From assembly GCA_002719135.1 (NCBI GenBank), contig PBGU01000051.1, forward strand, positions 1 to 10,070: 10,070 bases of DNA. Reading direction: 5' to 3'. Below, piece after piece: positions 1 to 7,601 of this stretch. Source of the stretch: Gammaproteobacteria bacterium. Its GTDB lineage: Bacteria; Pseudomonadota; Gammaproteobacteria; Pseudomonadales; Azotimanducaceae. Each line of letters opens with the position of its first letter. Positions within the stretch are counted from its first letter, which is position 1. Position numbers and translations under genes: made by a program. The notes beneath the pieces are model-generated. The model saw nothing but the letters and a program-made list of their open reading frames with translations, made no database searches and had not been told where the DNA came from.

Positions 1-308
1 TCCGAACACTTATCGGGTTCCCCGATCTCAGCTATACCGGTCCATTCATGTGCTTCGAAAATGAAGTCGACACCACCCATGAACGGCATAACGACCAGTG
101 GCTGTATCGCTTTTGTCTCGATACAGACTTCTTCTTTGCATTCCCGCATTGCCGCGTTGGACACGGTTTCGCCCGCTTGGAGGTGCCCACCGGGCAGTCC
201 GAGGTATCCATCCATCAACCCCGTTCCCTTTCGACGGAGTAACAACAGTCGACCCCCTTCATCGAAGATCAACGTGTGCACGACGATCGGAAACGTTACG
301 CTGTCCAT
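1..308 (-). CDS. Nudix hydrolase, N-terminal part (runs off left edge)
   Basis: About 102 codons are visible, read leftwards from ATG at 308-306; the C-terminus is outside the window. Nudix enzymes cleave a nucleoside diphosphate linked to another group, such as ADP-ribose, NADH or damaged dNTPs, using Mg2+ or Mn2+. After a first beta strand (TFPIVVHTLIF) and a LLLLRRK strand comes GYLGLPGGHLQAGE, then the Nudix box G41-x5-E47-x7-R55-E56-x2-E59-E60, with all catalytic acids and the arginine present. The usual Gly near the end of the box (EExGU) is Cys62 here. Downstream, VDFIFEAHEWTG and EPDKCSE resemble small stand-alone Nudix proteins. The substrate cannot be told from sequence. It is divergent from gltB, 69 bp away, and no Shine-Dalgarno is evident before the start. 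The family is secure; the exact start is only probable. Confidence 0.87.
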   Translation of the reverse strand, partial: MDSVTFPIVVHTLIFDEGGRLLLLRRKGTGLMDGYLGLPGGHLQAGETVSNAAMRECKEEVCIETKAIQPLVVMPFMGGVDFIFEAHEWTGIAEIGEPDKCS

Positions 309-377
309 GCTTGGATGATGGCACGGACCGGATAAATTTTGTTTGGCGTCAGCGAACTTCCCAAAAAAAAGCAGCGC
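309..377. promoter_or_regulatory. Divergent intergenic region, Nudix gene / gltB
   Basis: These 69 bp must hold the start signals of both flanking genes, unless gltB is read from farther upstream. On the plus strand a weak -35/-10 pair can be drawn (TTGGAT at 311-316, TAAATT at 333-338, 16-bp spacer), but neither hexamer is a good match. A run of eight A residues (363-370) lies 7 bp before the gltB ATG, where a Shine-Dalgarno would be expected; none is seen. The gltB frame stays open upstream to a TTG at 339. The regulatory role is inferred from position only. Confidence 0.3.
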
Positions 378-3300
378 ATGAATGAGCTCTCGCGACAGCT
401 TACTCTCGGTATGCCTCCTCGGCGTGGTCTCTACGATCCCGCTCTCGAGAAAGATGCCTGCGGCGTTGGATTTATTTGCGACATCAAGGGCCGAGCGAGC
501 CGCGTAATCATGGATGATGCCAACCACATGAATTGCTGCATGGTCCACCGCGGCGGCTTGGGCTACGAGAAAAATACAGGGGATGGGGCGGGCATCCTTA
601 CTGGCTTGCCTTTTCATTTTCTGCGGCGTGTCGTCCGTGATGTGTTGGATACCGAGTTACCCCAGGACGGCGCATTTGGCGCAGGCGTCGTATTCCTGCC
701 ACGTGATCCGAAGGAACGAGCGCACTGCAAGCAAGTTTTTGAATCTACTATCGCAGAAGCCGGTCAGCGCCTTGTCGGGTGGAGAGAACTCCCCATACAA
801 CCAGATAAGGCCGATATCGGCGACGCAGCTCGGGCAGCGATGCCAGCAATGGAACAGGTCTTTATCGCATCGGACGAAGGGCTTGAAGGGGACGCGCTCG
901 AGCGCAAACTGTACTTGATTCGAAAGCACGCAACGCACCAGTTACGTTCTAACGAAGAACTCGTCGAACGATCGTTGTTTTACGTTTGTAGTCTTTCGAC
1001 CAAGGTCATTATCTATAAAGGCATGTTGACGCCACACCAACTGTATAACTTCTTCCCTGATCTCGCTGATACCGACTACCAAACACATCTAGCCATGGTC
1101 CACTCGCGTTTTTCTACCAACACCTTTCCCTCCTGGGATCGAGCTCAGCCGAACCGATTTATGAGCCACAACGGCGAAATCAATACGCTACTCGGTAACA
1201 AGAATTGGATGAATGCTCGTGAAGGAACGCTGCAATCCGACCTCTTTGGCAGCGATCTACAGAAGCTCTTCCCGGTGGTTGAACCCGACTGTTCGGACTC
1301 CGGCACATTCGACAACGTTCTTGAATTCTTGCGTCTAACGGGACGGACCCTGCAAGAGTCCGTCCTCATGATGATCCCTGAGGCATGGCAGCAACACACC
1401 ACTATGTCTCCCGAGAAAAGAGCGTTCTATGAGTACAACTCGTGTGTATTGGAACCATGGGACGGACCCGCATCAATTGCTTTTACGGATGGAACCTATA
1501 TTGGAGCTGTCCTCGACCGAAACGGCCTGCGACCTTCTCGTTACTACATTACAGACGACGACAAATGCATCATGGCATCGGAGGTCGGCGTGGTCGATAT
1601 ACCACCCGAGCGAGTGGTCGAAAAAGGTCGGCTGCAGCCCGGTCGCATTTTTCTCATCGATTTCGAAGCGGGGCGCATGATCCCGGATGAAGAAATCAAA
1701 TCGGATTGGGCTCGACGACAGCCATACGGCGAATGGCTTGCGAATGAACGTGTTGAATTGACTGATCTCGCTTCAGAAAAACCGGTGCCGGGTCTCGATG
1801 TCGATTCAGTTCTAGCCCGCTCCCAGGCATTCGGCTACACGGTCGAAACACTCCAATTTATGCTACTTCCGATGGTCAGAGAATTAAGGGACCCTCTCGG
1901 TTCGATGGGCAATGACGCGGCCTTAGCCGTCATGTCCGATAAGCCACGTATGCTCTACGACTACTTCAAACAGCTGTTTGCGCAAGTCACCAATCCGGCC
2001 GTTGATTCAATCCGCGAAGAAGTGATCATGGCTTTGGAATGTTACATCGGGCCTGAAGCAAACCTGCTCAGCACAACGCCTCAACACGCTCATCGCCTTC
2101 GTATTCCGCAACCTGTCCTATCTAATGAAGAACTCTCGTTACTGAAACACATCGACCACCGCGGTTGGAAGGCCAAAACCATCGATCTCACGTTTCCAAC
2201 GCGATCTGGACGGGATGGCTTACTAGCATCGTTGGACCGTATCGCGTCCGAAGCAATCGACGCCATTGGCGGTGGATTCAAACTCATCGTGCTATCTGAT
2301 CGGGCAGTCGATGCAGGCCACGTCGCCATAAGCGCGCTCCTTGCAGTCGGGACCGTACACCATCATCTCGTCCGTCATCACGCACGTACACGTATCGGTA
2401 TCGTTCTCGAAACGGGTGAAGCGCGAGAAGTCCATCACCATTGTCTGTTAGTTGGTTTCGGTGCGGACGCCGTCAACCCGTACTTGGCGTTCGAGACGCT
2501 ATGGCAGGCCCGTCGCGATGGGTATCTTGAAGACGCAGCTCACATTAGTGATGACGACGATGTTGTCGAGGCATACAAAAAGGCATCGGCCAAAGGCATG
2601 CTCAAAGTCATGGCGAAGATGGGGATATCAACGCTGCAGTCATACAAAGGAGCACAAATCTTCGAGGCCGTTGGCCTTGCCGAGGAAGTTATCGATCGAG
2701 CCTTTGCCGGGACGGCGAGTCGCGTCGAAGGTGCAGGATTTGAGGTACTCGCAGAGGAAATGCAACGACGTCACGCAATCGGCTTCCCTGGTCGGAATGC
2801 GGTTGCCGAGCCCGTCCTGCCTAACCCGGGCGACTTTCATTGGCGGCTTGGAGGCGACCGCCACATGTGGGATCCGGAGGCCGTGGCCGACCTTCAATCA
2901 GCTGCGCGGACGAACAATGAAGAGGCTTACTGGCGATTTGCCGACCACGTCAACAAAACCAATACTCGAGAGGCGAATCTTCGTGGTTTGTTGTCGTTCA
3001 AAACGACGGCGACCGTCGCTATCCCCCTCGAACAAGTCGAGCCTGAAACCGAGATCATCCCGCGCTTTGCCACGGGTGCAATGAGTTTTGGCTCAATCTC
3101 CGCCGAAGCGCACGAATCGCTAGCCATCGCAATGAATCGAGTCGGGGGTAAGTCCAATACAGGTGAGGGAGGTGAGGACCCTGATCGTTTTCAACCGATG
3201 GAGAATGGCGATTCTAAGAGGTCTGCGATCAAGCAAGTCGCCAGTGGTCGCTTTGGCGTGACGGCAAACTATCTAGCCAATTCAGACGAACTGCAAATCA

Positions 3301-4973
3301 AGATCATTCAGGGTGCGAAACCCGGTGAAGGGGGCGAATTACCCGGCAGTAAGGTCGACGACTACATAGCCAGCATCCGGCACTCAACTCCAGGCGTTGG
3401 GTTAATCAGTCCGCCACCTCACCATGATATTTATTCCATCGAGGACATCGCACAGCTAATCCACGACCTCAAGAATGCGAACCCTTCAGCGCGTATCAGT
3501 GTCAAATTGGGAGCGGCAATCGGCGTCGGTGCAGTCGCGGCCGGGGTCACTAAAGCGCGGAGTGATCACCTCGTCATTGCGGGCGATACCGGTGGTACGG
3601 GCGCGTCACCTTTAACATCTATCAAGCACGCAGGTGTGCCTTGGGAACTTGGTGTTGCTGAAGCGCATCAAACCCTGGTGATGAACAATTTGCGTTCACG
3701 TGTGGTGCTGCAGACCGATGGGCAGTTGAAAACTGGACGAGACGTAGCCATTGCCATCTGCCTTGGGGCCGAGGAGTTTGGTTTCGCGACCGCCCCTTTA
3801 GTGGCGCTGGGATGCATCATGATGCGCAAATGCCATTTAAATACCTGTCCCGTTGGCATCGCGACGCAGGATCCCGGGCTGCGCAAGAAATTTGCAGGAG
3901 CACCCGAACATGTCGTGAACTATTTTTTCATGGTCGCAAAGGAACTGCGATTGCTCATGGCCGAACTTGGCTTCCGTACCGTTAACGAGATGATTGGGAA
4001 AGTCGACGTGTTGGACGTCGAGCCCGCGGTTGACCATTGGAAAGCAAAAGGCCTCGATCTGTCACGGGTACTCAGCAAAGCAGAAGAACCCGAAAATTGT
4101 CTCGGTGTTTTTTGCATCCACGAACAAGATCACGGTTTGGACCACGCGCTTGATAACAGGCTCATCGAACTCGCCGAACCCGCGCTCGCTAACGGTACAA
4201 GGGTTCGCGCTGAACTCGATATCCGGAACACAAATCGAGTCGTCGGCGGGATGCTATCCAACAAGATCATTTGTCGGCGAGGAGCAGAGATGCTGCCCGA
4301 CGACAGCATCCACTTTAAATTCAACGGCAGTGCCGGACAAAGCTTTGGAGCTTGGCTTGTTAAGGGTGTCACCCTCGAAGTCGAGGGCGATGCCAACGAT
4401 TATGTCGGCAAAGGGCTTTCAGGCGGAAGGCTGATCATTTATCCACCCAAAGCAAGCCGTTTTGTCGCGGAAGAGCAAGTATTAATCGGCAACGTTGCCT
4501 TATACGGAGCAACCGCGGGCGAATGTTTCTTTCGAGGTGTGGCGGCCGAACGTTTCTGCGTCCGTAATAGTGGAGCTCATACCGTAATTGAGGGTGTCGG
4601 AGACCATGGTTGCGAGTACATGACCGGGGGAATGGTCGTCGTCCTCGGTCCGACGGGTAGGAACTTTGCTGCCGGCATGAGCGGTGGTACCGCGTACGTA
4701 TACGATCCAGCCGGATCGTTCTCCAATTACTGCAATACAGATATGGTTGAACTCGAAAGGGTAGAGGCACGAGGTGACGTCGACGCATTAAAGGTATTGA
4801 TCGATAAACATGCAATCTATACAGGTTCGACTAAAGCAAATGCATTGCTCGACGACTGGGCTGCATCCGTTAGCGCATTCGTTAAGGTGATGCCCACTGA
4901 CTTCAAGCGGGTACTAGAAGAACAGAAATTGGCTGCAGAGATTGCAGAGAACGAGAGTGGTTGGGCTAATTAG
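378..4973 (+). CDS. gltB: Glutamate synthase (NADPH) large (alpha) subunit
   Basis: This subunit hydrolyses glutamine, channels the ammonia to 2-oxoglutarate and reduces the product to glutamate on FMN; electrons come from GltD. The call gives 1531 aa, the normal size. From ATG378: residues 28-445 are a class II glutamine amidotransferase domain, with nucleophile Cys28 in DACGVGF (exposed by removal of a propeptide), the HSRFSTNTFPSW loop at 242 and HNGEINT at 264. Residues 485-775 are the central domain. Residues 835-1215 are the FMN barrel (RFATGAMSFGSIS, GDTGGTGASP), with the 3Fe-4S ligands Cys1146, Cys1152 and Cys1157 in CIMMRKCHLNTCPVG. The GXGXG beta-helix is at about 1270-1455. I chose ATG378 because it leaves a normal-length propeptide; TTG339 (+13 aa) and ATG411 (Cys at 17) are alternatives and none has a clear Shine-Dalgarno. 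The N-terminus (DACGVGF, NTGDGAG) is unlike the enteric form (DNCGFGL). It is followed 27 bp later by gltD. Confidence 0.97.
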   Translation: MNELSRQLTLGMPPRRGLYDPALEKDACGVGFICDIKGRASRVIMDDANHMNCCMVHRGGLGYEKNTGDGAGILTGLPFHFLRRVVRDVLDTELPQDGAFGAGVVFLPRDPKERAHCKQVFESTIAEAGQRLVGWRELPIQPDKADIGDAARAAMPAMEQVFIASDEGLEGDALERKLYLIRKHATHQLRSNEELVERSLFYVCSLSTKVIIYKGMLTPHQLYNFFPDLADTDYQTHLAMVHSRFSTNTFPSWDRAQPNRFMSHNGEINTLLGNKNWMNAREGTLQSDLFGSDLQKLFPVVEPDCSDSGTFDNVLEFLRLTGRTLQESVLMMIPEAWQQHTTMSPEKRAFYEYNSCVLEPWDGPASIAFTDGTYIGAVLDRNGLRPSRYYITDDDKCIMASEVGVVDIPPERVVEKGRLQPGRIFLIDFEAGRMIPDEEIKSDWARRQPYGEWLANERVELTDLASEKPVPGLDVDSVLARSQAFGYTVETLQFMLLPMVRELRDPLGSMGNDAALAVMSDKPRMLYDYFKQLFAQVTNPAVDSIREEVIMALECYIGPEANLLSTTPQHAHRLRIPQPVLSNEELSLLKHIDHRGWKAKTIDLTFPTRSGRDGLLASLDRIASEAIDAIGGGFKLIVLSDRAVDAGHVAISALLAVGTVHHHLVRHHARTRIGIVLETGEAREVHHHCLLVGFGADAVNPYLAFETLWQARRDGYLEDAAHISDDDDVVEAYKKASAKGMLKVMAKMGISTLQSYKGAQIFEAVGLAEEVIDRAFAGTASRVEGAGFEVLAEEMQRRHAIGFPGRNAVAEPVLPNPGDFHWRLGGDRHMWDPEAVADLQSAARTNNEEAYWRFADHVNKTNTREANLRGLLSFKTTATVAIPLEQVEPETEIIPRFATGAMSFGSISAEAHESLAIAMNRVGGKSNTGEGGEDPDRFQPMENGDSKRSAIKQVASGRFGVTANYLANSDELQIKIIQGAKPGEGGELPGSKVDDYIASIRHSTPGVGLISPPPHHDIYSIEDIAQLIHDLKNANPSARISVKLGAAIGVGAVAAGVTKARSDHLVIAGDTGGTGASPLTSIKHAGVPWELGVAEAHQTLVMNNLRSRVVLQTDGQLKTGRDVAIAICLGAEEFGFATAPLVALGCIMMRKCHLNTCPVGIATQDPGLRKKFAGAPEHVVNYFFMVAKELRLLMAELGFRTVNEMIGKVDVLDVEPAVDHWKAKGLDLSRVLSKAEEPENCLGVFCIHEQDHGLDHALDNRLIELAEPALANGTRVRAELDIRNTNRVVGGMLSNKIICRRGAEMLPDDSIHFKFNGSAGQSFGAWLVKGVTLEVEGDANDYVGKGLSGGRLIIYPPKASRFVAEEQVLIGNVALYGATAGECFFRGVAAERFCVRNSGAHTVIEGVGDHGCEYMTGGMVVVLGPTGRNFAAGMSGGTAYVYDPAGSFSNYCNTDMVELERVEARGDVDALKVLIDKHAIYTGSTKANALLDDWAASVSAFVKVMPTDFKRVLEEQKLAAEIAENESGWAN

Positions 4974-4999
4974 CCATGGCCATACAACACACGGCTAAT
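4964..4999. repeat. Palindrome and repeated half-site at gltB/gltD junction
   Basis: GGCTAATTAGCC (4964-4975) is a perfect 12-bp palindrome that contains the gltB TAG stop codon. Its half-site GGCTAAT recurs at 4993-4999, two bases before the gltD ATG. In mRNA, ATTAGCC (4969-4975) can pair perfectly with GGCTAAT (4993-4999) around a 17-base loop, forming a 7-bp stem whose 3' arm ends beside the gltD start codon. The repeat is directly visible; any role in coupling, processing or protein binding is inference. Confidence 0.6.
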
Positions 5000-5000
5000 C

Positions 5001-6494
5001 ATGGGTAAGACCACCGGTTTTATCGAATTTCAACGCGAAGCTGCTCCGTACCGAGACGCGGACACACGCCTTCTCGACTTCGACGAGATCTATACGCAAC
5101 CGGGCACAGCGCACCTTGAGAAACAGGGAGCTCGCTGCATGGATTGCGGTGTCCCTTTTTGCCAATCCAACGCGCCTCGCGAGCATCGTATTGGTAGAGC
5201 CGGCTGTCCCATACACAACCTTATTCCAGAATGGAACGATCTCGTATACAGAGGCCAATGGCGTGATGCCCTCGATCGATTACACGCAACCAACAACTTT
5301 CCGGAATTTACTGGGCGAGTATGCCCCGCGCCATGCGAGGGAAGTTGTGTGCTGGGGATTACCGATCCACCCGTCACCATCAAGAACATCGAGATGGCAA
5401 TCATCGACCGCGGCTTCGAAGAAGGGTGGGTAACCCCACGCCCCCCACTTTCTCGAACGGGAAAATCTATCGCCATAGTCGGATCGGGACCCGCTGGCTT
5501 AGCAGCGGCAGCGCAACTTAATCGCGTTGGCCATTCGGTAATCGTCTATGAGCGAGCCGATCGAATCGGTGGCTTGTTGATGTACGGGATACCCAATATG
5601 AAGCTCGATAAAACAGCGGTCGTCGAACGCCGTATCCACCTCCTCCAACATGAAGGCATTGAATTCAAGACCGGAATCGACGTCGGAGACGGTTCGGGTA
5701 ACACGTTTGACGTATTTAAGCTCATCGCAGAAAACGACGTGCTTCTTCTAACCACCGGGGCAACTACGCCTCGAGACCTACCGATACCCGGTCGGAATTT
5801 GAATGGCATCCACTTTGCAATGGATTTTCTGACGAAAAATACGCGCAGTCTTTTAAACTCAAATCTAGAGGATGGCCAATACATTGACGCGCACGATAAA
5901 GACGTCATCGTCATTGGTGGGGGCGATACGGGCACCGATTGTCTAGGTACATCGCTCCGACACGGCTGTCGTTCGCTGACCAATTTCGAAGTATTTCCTG
6001 CGCCCCCCAAGGAAAGATCGCCGACTAACCCATGGCCCGAGGACCCCGTGGTTTTTAAGGTCGACTACGGCCACGCAGAGGCGGCGGCGAAATTTGGTGG
6101 TGACCCGCGAGCATGGGCGATCGATTCGCTTGAATTTATCGACGATGGTCACGGTAATGTGGCGGGCATTAAAACCGTCGATCTTGATTACGCGGGAGGG
6201 CAACGCACAACCTTACCCAATTCAGAACGGACTTGGGACACCAATTTGGTTATTTTGGCGATGGGCTTTTTAGGGCCGGAACATTATTTATCCGAAGCCC
6301 TCGGCGTAGATCTCGATCAAAGATCTAACTACGCCGCGGACAAAGGCACGTATCAAACAAGTATCTCCAAGGTCTTCGCGGCAGGTGACTGTCGGAGTGG
6401 TCAGAACATTGTCGTGAGAGCAATAAACGAAGGGCGAGAGGCTGCTCAGTCCATCGATCGACACCTGATGGGATCTTCAATATTACCGGGATAA
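5001..6494 (+). CDS. gltD: Glutamate synthase (NADPH) small (beta) subunit
   Basis: GltD takes hydride from NADPH onto FAD and passes electrons through 4Fe-4S clusters to GltB. It has 497 aa, about 25 longer than the enteric protein. The N-terminal ferredoxin-like region has Cys46, Cys49, Cys54 and Cys69-Pro, then Cys108, Cys112 and Cys116 (RVCPAPCEGSC). The FAD-binding motif is IVGSGPAG (Gly161-Gly166), followed by RIGGLLMYGIP. The NADPH-binding motif is IGGGDTGTDC (306-313). The C-terminal FAD-contact segment is VFAAGDCRSGQ. The opening MGKTTGFIEF is typical of the form found in cyanobacteria, actinobacteria, planctomycetes and others. About 14 residues separate the third and fourth N-terminal Cys, against three in the enteric protein, so there is an insertion in that loop. 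No Shine-Dalgarno precedes the ATG, so translation may be coupled to gltB. The gene ends 17 bp from the end of convergent aroB. Confidence 0.97.
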   Translation: MGKTTGFIEFQREAAPYRDADTRLLDFDEIYTQPGTAHLEKQGARCMDCGVPFCQSNAPREHRIGRAGCPIHNLIPEWNDLVYRGQWRDALDRLHATNNFPEFTGRVCPAPCEGSCVLGITDPPVTIKNIEMAIIDRGFEEGWVTPRPPLSRTGKSIAIVGSGPAGLAAAAQLNRVGHSVIVYERADRIGGLLMYGIPNMKLDKTAVVERRIHLLQHEGIEFKTGIDVGDGSGNTFDVFKLIAENDVLLLTTGATTPRDLPIPGRNLNGIHFAMDFLTKNTRSLLNSNLEDGQYIDAHDKDVIVIGGGDTGTDCLGTSLRHGCRSLTNFEVFPAPPKERSPTNPWPEDPVVFKVDYGHAEAAAKFGGDPRAWAIDSLEFIDDGHGNVAGIKTVDLDYAGGQRTTLPNSERTWDTNLVILAMGFLGPEHYLSEALGVDLDQRSNYAADKGTYQTSISKVFAAGDCRSGQNIVVRAINEGREAAQSIDRHLMGSSILPG

Positions 6495-6520
6495 GGCATC
6501 ATCACGGCGCTTTAGTCCCG
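6487..6520. terminator. Possible imperfect hairpin between convergent gltD and aroB
   Basis: CGGGA (6487-6491) and TCCCG (6516-6520) pair. The stem continues through TAAG against CTTTA with single-base bulges, enclosing a loop of about 14 bases. The structure contains both stop codons, gltD TAA (6492-6494) and aroB TAA (6514-6512 on the minus strand). It is placed as a shared bidirectional terminator would be, but no T-tract follows on either strand, so an intrinsic terminator is not established. Confidence 0.25.
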
Positions 6521-7600
6521 AGACAACTTCGTCCCTGCAGCGAGCGTTTGCTCTAGTTTTCCCTGAGGAACATCGCTTTCAACAGATACTTCTCCGATTC
6601 GTTTTGCCAACACAAACCGCATTCGCCCTCCAATCACTTTTTTGTCCATTGCCATAGACTCTAGCATCAGTGAGGCGGGGCATTGGGAGGCTACCACGGG
6701 CAGTCCATACACCTCGATCAACCGCCTAACTCGGTCTGCGGTGTCGGACCGACAGAGATTCATTCGCACCGACAAATCCGCCGCCATGACCATGCCAATC
6801 GCGACGGCTTCTCCGTGTAAATAGGACCTAAAATCTGTCGCCGTTTCTATGGCGTGGGCAAATGTATGGCCGAAGTTCAACTTCGCCCTGACGCCTATTT
6901 CGCGCTCGTCCTCAACAACGATCGCCGCTTTTAGTTGGCAAGAGCGGCAGATCGCATATTCCATGGCACTCGGCTCTCGGGCAGACAGGGCTTCCACATT
7001 CGCTTCCAGCCAGCCAAAAAACTCCGGATCGCCTATTACGCCGTATTTAATAACTTCAGCAATTCCCGCTAGGAATTCTCGATCCGGGAGCGAATTAAGC
7101 GTATCGGTATCCGCAATAACCCGATTCGGTTGATAAAAGGCGCCGATTAAGTTTTTCCCTGACGAATGGTTGACGGCCGTCTTTCCACCCACCGACGAAT
7201 CGACTTGGGCGAGCAACGTGGTTGGTACTTGCACATACCCGACGCCTCGTTGGTAGCTCGCCGCCACATAGCCTGCGACATCCCCGACAACACCGCCGCC
7301 CATCGCGATGATTGTACTATCGCGGTTGTGACCGCCGTCGACGAGACGATCGATCACTTGGGAAAATGTCTTGAGACTCTTGAATTCTTCACCATCACCG
7401 ATCTCGATCACGTCAAGATCTCGATCTATCGCGGAGGTCAAAGTATCCAGATACAAGTCCGCGACGGTTGCATTCGTTATCACCGCCACCCTGGAACCAA
7501 GCGCGTCGAGCCAAGATGCCTTTCTGTTTATCACCCCCGACCCGATTAGGACGCGATATCCGCGATCTTCGTTTAAAACGATGTCAACATGCGCAACCAT
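6512..7600 (-). CDS. aroB: 3-dehydroquinate synthase
   Basis: AroB converts DAHP to 3-dehydroquinate, the second step of the shikimate pathway, in the cytoplasm, using NAD+ and a divalent metal. The protein is 362 aa, the usual length. The N-terminal NAD-binding domain contains DGEEFKSL (about 69-76) and AMGGGVVGDVAGYVAASYQR (99-118), followed by QVPTTLLAQVDSSVGGKTAV and GAFYQP. Metal ligands are Glu182 (AEVIKYG), His245 (NFGHTFAHAIE) and His262 (LHGEAVAIGM). The frame is open 15 codons farther upstream inside aroK, but ATG at 7600-7598 is preferred. It gives the family N-terminus (MVAHVDIVL), it has an AAGGCGGA-type ribosome site about 10 bases upstream within the aroK tail, and it lies one base after the aroK stop. 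This spacing indicates an aroK-aroB operon with coupled translation. Confidence 0.97.
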   Translation of the reverse strand: MVAHVDIVLNEDRGYRVLIGSGVINRKASWLDALGSRVAVITNATVADLYLDTLTSAIDRDLDVIEIGDGEEFKSLKTFSQVIDRLVDGGHNRDSTIIAMGGGVVGDVAGYVAASYQRGVGYVQVPTTLLAQVDSSVGGKTAVNHSSGKNLIGAFYQPNRVIADTDTLNSLPDREFLAGIAEVIKYGVIGDPEFFGWLEANVEALSAREPSAMEYAICRSCQLKAAIVVEDEREIGVRAKLNFGHTFAHAIETATDFRSYLHGEAVAIGMVMAADLSVRMNLCRSDTADRVRRLIEVYGLPVVASQCPASLMLESMAMDKKVIGGRMRFVLAKRIGEVSVESDVPQGKLEQTLAAGTKLSRD

Positions 7601-7601
7601 C

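Noticed and set aside
339..377. TTG339 as the gltB start
   Set aside because: It adds MFGVSELPKKKQR, which includes the A8 run and low-complexity lysines; ATG378 gives a normal propeptide with Cys28 as the nucleophile.
48..385. Plus-strand frames of 64-95 codons at the left edge
   Set aside because: They are antisense to a clear Nudix coding frame and have no recognisable protein character.
2452..3084. 210-codon frame inside gltB, shifted frame
   Set aside because: Arg/Ser/Pro-rich translation without any domain, fully inside an intact and conserved gltB.
4435..4815. 126-codon antisense frame in the 3' part of gltB
   Set aside because: Arg-rich shadow frame opposite the conserved GXGXG domain.
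5546..6010. 154-codon antisense frame across gltD
   Set aside because: Shadow of the gltD coding strand; Ser/Arg/Pro-rich with no domain or start signal.
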